DNA of 17,729 nt from Candidatus Shapirobacteria bacterium. Its GTDB lineage: Bacteria; Patescibacteriota; Microgenomatia; UBA12405. A model generated the notes under the pieces. That model was not told the origin of the DNA and searched no databases. It was given only the letters and a program-made list of their open reading frames with translations. The translations under genes were made by a program, and so were the position numbers. Numbering within the stretch: position 1 is the stretch's first letter; every line of letters starts with the position of its first letter. The stretch is taken from positions 1 to 17,729 of the forward strand of contig VFLE01000135.1 in NCBI GenBank assembly GCA_009885205.1, in the 5' to 3' direction. Below, piece by piece: positions 13,086 through 17,729 of this stretch.

Positions 13086-14405
13086 TTATTGTAACTTATT
13101 TTGTAACCAAGCGTCAATTTGGTCAAGGGGTAAGCGAATTTGTTCCATAGTGTCGCGATCACGAATAGAAACAGTCTTATCCTCGAGAGTTTGATAATCG
13201 ACTACAGCACACCAAGGGGTACCAATTTCATCGTGGCGGCGATATTTTTTACCAATATTGCTACTATCGTCAAAATCGACCGAATATTTGGTTTTTAATG
13301 ATTTATATAAATCAGTGGCTAAATTAACTAATTCTGGTTTGTTGGCAGCTAGTGGAAATATAGCCATTTTGTAGGCAGAAATTTTGGGATTTATTTTTAA
13401 AGAGATACGAACTTCACCTTTGTCGTTAGTTTCTTCGCGATAGGCGTCGAGTAATAAAAAGAAAAATGAACGGTCGACACCACCAGAAGTTTCGACGATG
13501 TGGGGTAAATATTTTTCGTTGGTAACTGGGTCGCGATAAGTTAAATCTTGTTTGGAAAAGGTACTGTGTTGGGTTAAGTCGTAATCAGAACGCCAGTGAA
13601 TACCTTCCATTTCAGCCCATCCCCACGGAGCATTGTATTCGATGTCAAAGGCCTTTTGGGCGTAAAAGGCTAATTCATCTTTTTCGTGTTGACGAAAACG
13701 AAGATTGTCTGGGTTGTTAAATAAAGAGAGATACCAGTCGAGGCGATTTTGTTTCCAATATTCATAAAATTTGTCCATATCATTGGGATGACAAAAATAT
13801 TGAATATCCCATTGTTCAAACTCACGAGTGCGATAAAGAAAATTTTTGGGAGTGATTTCATTTCGAAAGGCTTTACCAATTTGGGCAATACCAAAAGGGA
13901 TTTTGACTCGAGTGGAATCGATGATATTTTTAAAGTTCAAATAAATAGTTTGACAGGCTTCGCCTCGAAGATAAGTGTGAACTGTTTCACCTTCGATTAC
14001 GCCAACATCAGTGTGAAATAATGTGTTGTATTTTTTGGGAGTTGTTAGTTCTCCTGCACAATCGGGACAATTTTTTGAAAAAGAGATGAGATCTGGACGA
14101 AATCGATGATGACATTTTTTACATTCAACTAGTTCATCGGCAAAATTTTTGACATGTCCCGAAGCTTGCCAAACTGTGGGATGAGTAATAATTGAACCAT
14201 CAATTAAAACCACATCATCACGTTGTTGAACATTGTTTTTAAGCCATAAATTTTTCCAATTGTATTTCATTAAAGAGCCAACTGGACCATAATCATAAAA
14301 ACCTTGGATTCCGCCATAAATTTCACTGTTTTGAAAAATAACTCCTCGACGTTTACATAGCGATACAATTTTGGCCGTGAGGTCATTTTGTGGTTCATTT
14401 GACAT
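13086..14405 (-). CDS. glyS: Glycyl-tRNA synthetase, single-chain (eukaryote/archaeal-like) type
   Basis: Class II synthetase that charges tRNA-Gly in the cytoplasm; alpha2 type, not the bacterial alpha/beta tetramer. 439 residues. Motifs: KRRGVIFQNSEIYGG followed by GFYDYGPVG near the N-terminus; a zinc site of C95, C98 (CKKC) and C113, C116 (CPDC); class II motif 2 around FRNEITPKNFLYRTREFEQ; the glycine-specific ETSGGVDRSFFFLLLDAY as motif 3; and an anticodon-binding domain with GTPWCAVVDYQTLED and SIRDRDTMEQ. The start ATG is 14 bases after the recO stop. A TATAAT (14417-14412) lies 6 bases before the ATG, hinting at an internal leaderless start, with no good -35. Confidence 0.95.
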   Translation of the reverse strand: MSNEPQNDLTAKIVSLCKRRGVIFQNSEIYGGIQGFYDYGPVGSLMKYNWKNLWLKNNVQQRDDVVLIDGSIITHPTVWQASGHVKNFADELVECKKCHHRFRPDLISFSKNCPDCAGELTTPKKYNTLFHTDVGVIEGETVHTYLRGEACQTIYLNFKNIIDSTRVKIPFGIAQIGKAFRNEITPKNFLYRTREFEQWDIQYFCHPNDMDKFYEYWKQNRLDWYLSLFNNPDNLRFRQHEKDELAFYAQKAFDIEYNAPWGWAEMEGIHWRSDYDLTQHSTFSKQDLTYRDPVTNEKYLPHIVETSGGVDRSFFFLLLDAYREETNDKGEVRISLKINPKISAYKMAIFPLAANKPELVNLATDLYKSLKTKYSVDFDDSSNIGKKYRRHDEIGTPWCAVVDYQTLEDKTVSIRDRDTMEQIRLPLDQIDAWLQNKLQ

Positions 14406-14419
14406 AAGAGAATTATAAC

Positions 14420-14986
14420 TTATTTTGTTAATAATTTGTGGGAGGCGAGGGGTTTTTGAAGAATGGACTCGAAATACAATATTAATTGTTGTTGGGCTAG
14501 TTGATAATTTTTGTTGTCGTAATTTTGTTGCAAATCGAGGGGAGCGCCAAAACCAAGAGTGTTTAATATTTTTATTTGTTGGTTAATAAATTTTGGCCAC
14601 TGATTGTGATATAGACTAGTGATGGCTTGAGTGGAGAGATCAAAAAGTTTGGGTGAACTTTCGTTTTCAGAGGTAAAATTTTTTAGTATTTCTAGAAAAT
14701 AAAACAATAAACTGAGCTGAATTAATTGGTGGTCTTTTTGGAGAAACGATAAAATGCTTTGAGATTCGGTAAGCCAATAATAATTATTTTTTTGATAAAG
14801 CGAGACTCTGACAATATTGCCCAACTGGAGACTTTGGGCCCTGACTGACTTGATTGATTTGGCCCCCGAGGCAAGACAAATGATTTTACCTAAGTTAGGG
14901 GTAAGCAGAGTAATTTGTAAATTTTTTTCGTGATTATCTTTGGTGTTGATAATAATAGCCTCGGTGTTTAAAGAAGATTGGCTCAC
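14420..14986 (-). CDS. recO: DNA repair protein RecO (short form)
   Basis: RecF-pathway mediator that helps load RecA onto SSB-coated DNA. The N-terminal OB-fold is recognisable: TEAIIINTKDNHEKNLQITL, then TPNLGKIICLASGAKSIKS and LQLGNIVRVSLY, followed by a helical domain. At 188 residues it is well below the usual 230-260, and no zinc-binding cysteine cluster is visible. The call rests mostly on the N-terminal pattern. The GTG start at 14986 overlaps the TGA of the DUF4012 gene in a GTGA junction, indicating translational coupling. Confidence 0.75.
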   Translation of the reverse strand: MSQSSLNTEAIIINTKDNHEKNLQITLLTPNLGKIICLASGAKSIKSVRAQSLQLGNIVRVSLYQKNNYYWLTESQSILSFLQKDHQLIQLSLLFYFLEILKNFTSENESSPKLFDLSTQAITSLYHNQWPKFINQQIKILNTLGFGAPLDLQQNYDNKNYQLAQQQLILYFESILQKPLASHKLLTK

Positions 14987-16920
14987 AAAGATAGTTTTAT
15001 ATTTTTATCGGCGGTCCAAGAAAAAGATTCAACCTGTTTTCCGTTTAGAAATATTTCATAAGGAATAGCCTTGGTACCAGGTTGTTTTTGAAGTAATAAG
15101 TTGTAATTTTTTGAGGGAGTGACACTGGTGGTGTATTGAACAGTAACCTTGTTACTTGACTGCGCATATAAGGGATATTTGTCACCATAAAAACCTTCAA
15201 AAACTTGTTTACCTAGTTCTTCATACAACACCGGTTCGACTTCGGAACCAGTCATTTTGATTAATTTACTACCAATGGGAGTATAAAATCTAAATAGGTC
15301 ACGATATTTTGCGGCATTGAGACATAAGTCCCCTTTTTCTAGATTGCAGTTGCTGGCTTTGGAAGGATTGGTGTAGGTAATGGCAACTTTATGTTCGATC
15401 TTACCATTAGAAACAGTGATCTCATGTTTTATTTTTTGAGTTATAAAAATATTACTTTTGGCAGAGGCAAAATTGGCGTCGTTTAAATGAAAATAGTCAA
15501 CCTCGGGAGGAGTTTGAATAATATTACCAGATATATTGGCCATACTGGCGGCTTTTTGCATATCTGCATCGGGAAAATAAAACATAATATGTTTTTCAAA
15601 GACATTGGTAAAAAAGGCTTGTCCTAATTTGGGTAAATAATCTTTGCCAGCACCCATAGCGTTACTTAGGAGAGCAGACATAAGTGGAGCCAAGAAATCT
15701 TTGCGATTTTTTTCAATGTAATTTCGGGGGCGACCGGAAATCCATTCTAGGTCGTAAATTATTTTGGGACAGCCATCGCAACGTTTGTCAGAATCAATAG
15801 TAAAGGTGCCAACTCGGGTATCAAGTTTACCCAGTACTCCCACCATATCGACTAAAACATTGGTGTCAAGAGCAATGACGGCATCGTATTGAGTTTTTTT
15901 GCCAGAAACTTTGTAAAAAGTGTCAAGAAATATTTGAGCGTCGGTGGGAAAATCGGGTGATAAATTGTTGTCACGAAGATTTAAATAGGGCACATTAATA
16001 TGGTAGTTTTTGATAATACGAGGGGCGGGGGTAGTGCTAGATAAGGCATCGTCTAGATCATAAATATTGCTGGCTGGACCGGGAATTACTTTACCTTTGT
16101 CAACTTTAATAGTGGCGTAAGCGGTCCAAAAACCACCACTGGGACGTAGTTCACCATCGTTTTGGAAAATTATAAGATAATTGCGAGGTTTGTCCTTGCC
16201 CAATAACCAAGAGCTTTTGGTGAGAATGGGTCGACCATCGGTAACCAATTTTTTGACATCAGCCACGACTTGCCTACCCTGATTATATAATTGATGAATG
16301 TTGTAATTTTGATAGGTTTCGGGGTATTTGTTGATATCAATTTCTGCTAAAGTCAAGTCTATTTCACTAATTTTTGATTCGATTGAATCAAGGTGGGGAA
16401 TAATACTTTCAATAGATTGGGTTAAAAAAGCAATTCTGTCTTCGGTATTTTTGGCGCCAGAAACACCAGAACCCTTTAGCCCCAAGAAGTCTTGGTATGG
16501 CTCGACAGTTTTGATGACAGTATTACCTATCTCGACACCATTATTGGCAATTTTTATAAGTTTGGTAGTATCTTGATAATAATTTTTTAGAACTGGTAAA
16601 TAATTAAAATAGGCCAAAGAATTTAGGTTGGAAGATATTTTATTTAGATCGTTTTGAACGATTGTTAATTGATTTTTAGCACTAACTAGGTCTTTGTCAG
16701 CAATTGACTGTTTGAGTTTACCGGCATCATTTTGAGTGAGAGTTATTTGGTTGGCTAGTTTTTTGGCGGGAAGATAGGCAAAAACGTAAGTTGTTATCGA
16801 TAAAAAAACAATAATACCAACTAAAATCAGTAAGACCGTAATTAATTTTTTAGGGATTTTATTTTTTTGTTTAATGGGAATGGTTTGAGGTTCTTTTTTT
16901 AAGATTTGTGGTATTTCCAT
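14983..16920 (-). CDS. DUF4012 family membrane protein
   Basis: 645 residues from the ATG at 16920 (MEIPQILKKEPQ), which leaves a 16-base gap after the sugar-transferase gene; an upstream start at 16989 would overlap that gene and adds an implausible leader. After a basic cytoplasmic tail there is one membrane helix (about 24-50, KKLITVLLILVGIIVFLSIT...), a helical stretch with coiled-coil character to about 230, and then the DUF4012 signature YLIIFQNDGELRPSGGFW near 248-265. The remainder is probably extracytoplasmic. The family is common in candidate-phyla genomes and Gram-positives and often stands near glycosyltransferase genes; its function is unknown. Context here (ManC-like, sugar transferase) suggests surface polysaccharide assembly or attachment (inference). 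Confidence 0.85.
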   Translation of the reverse strand: MEIPQILKKEPQTIPIKQKNKIPKKLITVLLILVGIIVFLSITTYVFAYLPAKKLANQITLTQNDAGKLKQSIADKDLVSAKNQLTIVQNDLNKISSNLNSLAYFNYLPVLKNYYQDTTKLIKIANNGVEIGNTVIKTVEPYQDFLGLKGSGVSGAKNTEDRIAFLTQSIESIIPHLDSIESKISEIDLTLAEIDINKYPETYQNYNIHQLYNQGRQVVADVKKLVTDGRPILTKSSWLLGKDKPRNYLIIFQNDGELRPSGGFWTAYATIKVDKGKVIPGPASNIYDLDDALSSTTPAPRIIKNYHINVPYLNLRDNNLSPDFPTDAQIFLDTFYKVSGKKTQYDAVIALDTNVLVDMVGVLGKLDTRVGTFTIDSDKRCDGCPKIIYDLEWISGRPRNYIEKNRKDFLAPLMSALLSNAMGAGKDYLPKLGQAFFTNVFEKHIMFYFPDADMQKAASMANISGNIIQTPPEVDYFHLNDANFASAKSNIFITQKIKHEITVSNGKIEHKVAITYTNPSKASNCNLEKGDLCLNAAKYRDLFRFYTPIGSKLIKMTGSEVEPVLYEELGKQVFEGFYGDKYPLYAQSSNKVTVQYTTSVTPSKNYNLLLQKQPGTKAIPYEIFLNGKQVESFSWTADKNIKLSL

Positions 16921-16936
16921 AAAATAGTTTAACAGA

Positions 16937-17602
16937 TTACCAGCTGGAAAACATAGCAAATGGGGTTTTGAGTATAATAATAAATTCATTTAGAATAGAC
17001 CGATTGTTGGCGTATTCTGAATCAAGCTTGGCACGCTTCTCAAAAGATAATTTGTTGCGACCTGAGACTTGCCAAGGTCCGGTTAATCCTGGCTTGATGG
17101 AACGAATATCGGCGATGTATTTTTTGGTATCAGGGTACTTAATACTGTATTCTTTTAATTCTTCATCGCGATAAGCTCTCGGCCCCACTAAGCTCATTTC
17201 GCCGTGTAAAATATTAATAAATTGAGGCATTTCATCAACTGAAGTCGAACGAATTATTTTACCGATAGTGGTAATTCGAGGATCTTCGTTGGCTGACAAT
17301 TTCCAATCATTATTTTTATATTTTGTCCATAATTCCGGATAGTTGTCTTTTAAAAATTTATCATTATCGCCGATTCGCATAGTACGAAATTTATACATAT
17401 AGAATAATCCATCTTTGCCGACACGTTGTTGTTTGAAAAATATTGGTCCAGTCGAAGTAAGCTTTATGATGATGCAAACAATAATTAATATTGGCGAAAA
17501 GATAGTTAAAAGTACGATTGATGAGGCAATGTCGATAGTGCGTTTAATGATGGGAAATAAAAATACACGCAAATCGTAGAGAAATATTTTATTTTGAGTC
17601 AT
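16937..17602 (-). CDS. Undecaprenyl-phosphate sugar phosphotransferase (bacterial sugar transferase family)
   Basis: Initiating enzyme of surface-polysaccharide synthesis: transfers a sugar-1-phosphate from a nucleotide sugar to undecaprenyl phosphate at the inner face of the membrane. 221 residues, so it has only the catalytic domain and a single membrane hairpin, as in PglC-type enzymes. Motifs in order: KRTIDIASSIVLL leading into the hydrophobic segment (to about 47), GPIFFKQQRVGKDG, YKFRTMR, STSVDEMPQFINIL, GEMSLVGPRAYRDEE, and KPGLTGPWQVSGRN. I use the ATG at 17602; a TTG two codons upstream is also open. It overlaps the mannose-1-phosphate guanylyltransferase gene by 14 bases. The sugar transferred cannot be told. 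Confidence 0.92.
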   Translation of the reverse strand: MTQNKIFLYDLRVFLFPIIKRTIDIASSIVLLTIFSPILIIVCIIIKLTSTGPIFFKQQRVGKDGLFYMYKFRTMRIGDNDKFLKDNYPELWTKYKNNDWKLSANEDPRITTIGKIIRSTSVDEMPQFINILHGEMSLVGPRAYRDEELKEYSIKYPDTKKYIADIRSIKPGLTGPWQVSGRNKLSFEKRAKLDSEYANNRSILNEFIIILKTPFAMFSSW

Positions 17603-17729
17603 CGACAAAAAATTTTTTTAATTGAGGTTTGTTGACCATTTGGATAACTAGGTCGCGAACCTGAGAACTTTGGTCTAATGATGATATTAATAGGGCTTGG
17701 GGAGTGTCGATAATGGCGAGATTGTTGAC
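17589..17729 (-). CDS. Mannose-1-phosphate guanylyltransferase, C-terminal fragment (5' end outside window)
   Basis: The last 46 codons of a gene entering from the window edge; the frame reads VNNLAIIDTPQALLISSLDQ and ends in KKFFVDDSK. The pattern NLxIxDTPxALLVxxxDxSQxVRxLV is the usual C-terminal end of ManC/AlgA-type GDP-mannose pyrophosphorylases, which make GDP-mannose from mannose-1-phosphate and GTP. The catalytic part is not in the window, so a related nucleotidyltransferase remains possible. The stop lies inside the start of the sugar-transferase gene, consistent with one operon making and using the activated sugar. Confidence 0.65.
   Translation of the reverse strand, partial: VNNLAIIDTPQALLISSLDQSSQVRDLVIQMVNKPQLKKFFVDDSK

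Noticed and set aside
16921..16989. Longer DUF4012 protein starting at 16989
   Set aside because: The extra 23 residues overlap the sugar-transferase end and put an odd cysteine/proline-containing leader before the basic tail; the ATG at 16920 gives a normal membrane-anchor topology.
1..17729. tRNA genes, rRNA, CRISPR arrays, riboswitches
   Set aside because: I saw no cloverleaf-like tRNA ends, regularly spaced repeats or long structured leaders; almost all bases are accounted for by coding sequence.

Overview
The window looks like an AT-rich chromosomal segment from a small-genome bacterium of the Candidate Phyla Radiation (Patescibacteria), plausibly Microgenomates-like. This is inference from content: shortened RecO, MurE and RsmH, a DUF4012 membrane protein beside sugar-nucleotide and undecaprenyl-sugar genes, a rearranged division/cell-wall (dcw) cluster, tightly overlapping genes, and almost no Shine-Dalgarno sequences on the main coding strand. 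UGA is an ordinary stop here (DUF4012 gene, arginyltransferase-like gene), which argues against the recoded Gracilibacteria/Absconditabacteria. Nearly everything is on the minus strand, so transcription runs from high to low coordinates.

Layout in transcription order. (1) 17729-14983: the 3' end of a mannose-1-phosphate guanylyltransferase gene, a polyprenyl-phosphate sugar transferase and a DUF4012 membrane protein, which form a surface-glycan segment. (2) 14986-11731: recO, glycyl-tRNA synthetase, a small lipoprotein and rsmH. (3) 11734-11489: a plus-strand 81-residue coiled-coil gene, followed by a 64-bp gap with two back-to-back promoter-like sequences. (4) 11424-4207: an ftsL-like gene, ftsI, murE, an arginyl/leucyl-tRNA transferase-family gene, a MurC/Mpl-type ligase gene broken by an in-frame TAA, murA and mraY. 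(5) 4225-3728: an NlpC/P60 peptidase. (6) 3705-3028: a REP-associated (IS200-like) transposase gene with a premature TAG, carrying a palindrome inside its reading frame; an almost identical palindrome stands just downstream. (7) 3019-1022: a LysW-like zinc-binding mini-protein (plus strand), and a divergent PLP enzyme and ATP-grasp ligase. (8) 1029-1: ftsW, cut by the window edge.

The genes together cover UDP-MurNAc formation (MurA), stem-peptide ligation (MurC/Mpl-like, MurE), lipid I synthesis (MraY), and polymerisation and cross-linking at the division site (FtsW, FtsI, FtsL-like). No murD, murF, murG or mraZ is present. The interval between mraY and ftsW, where murD stands in many bacteria, holds the NlpC/P60 gene, the transposase and the LysW/PLP/ATP-grasp trio.

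The most noteworthy points are the palindrome inside its presumed cognate transposase frame, two in-frame nonsense codons with preserved downstream homology, the LysW/PLP/ATP-grasp module inside the cell-wall cluster, the tRNA-dependent transferase between two Mur ligase genes, the Cys-to-Asp change in MurA, and the symmetric divergent promoters.
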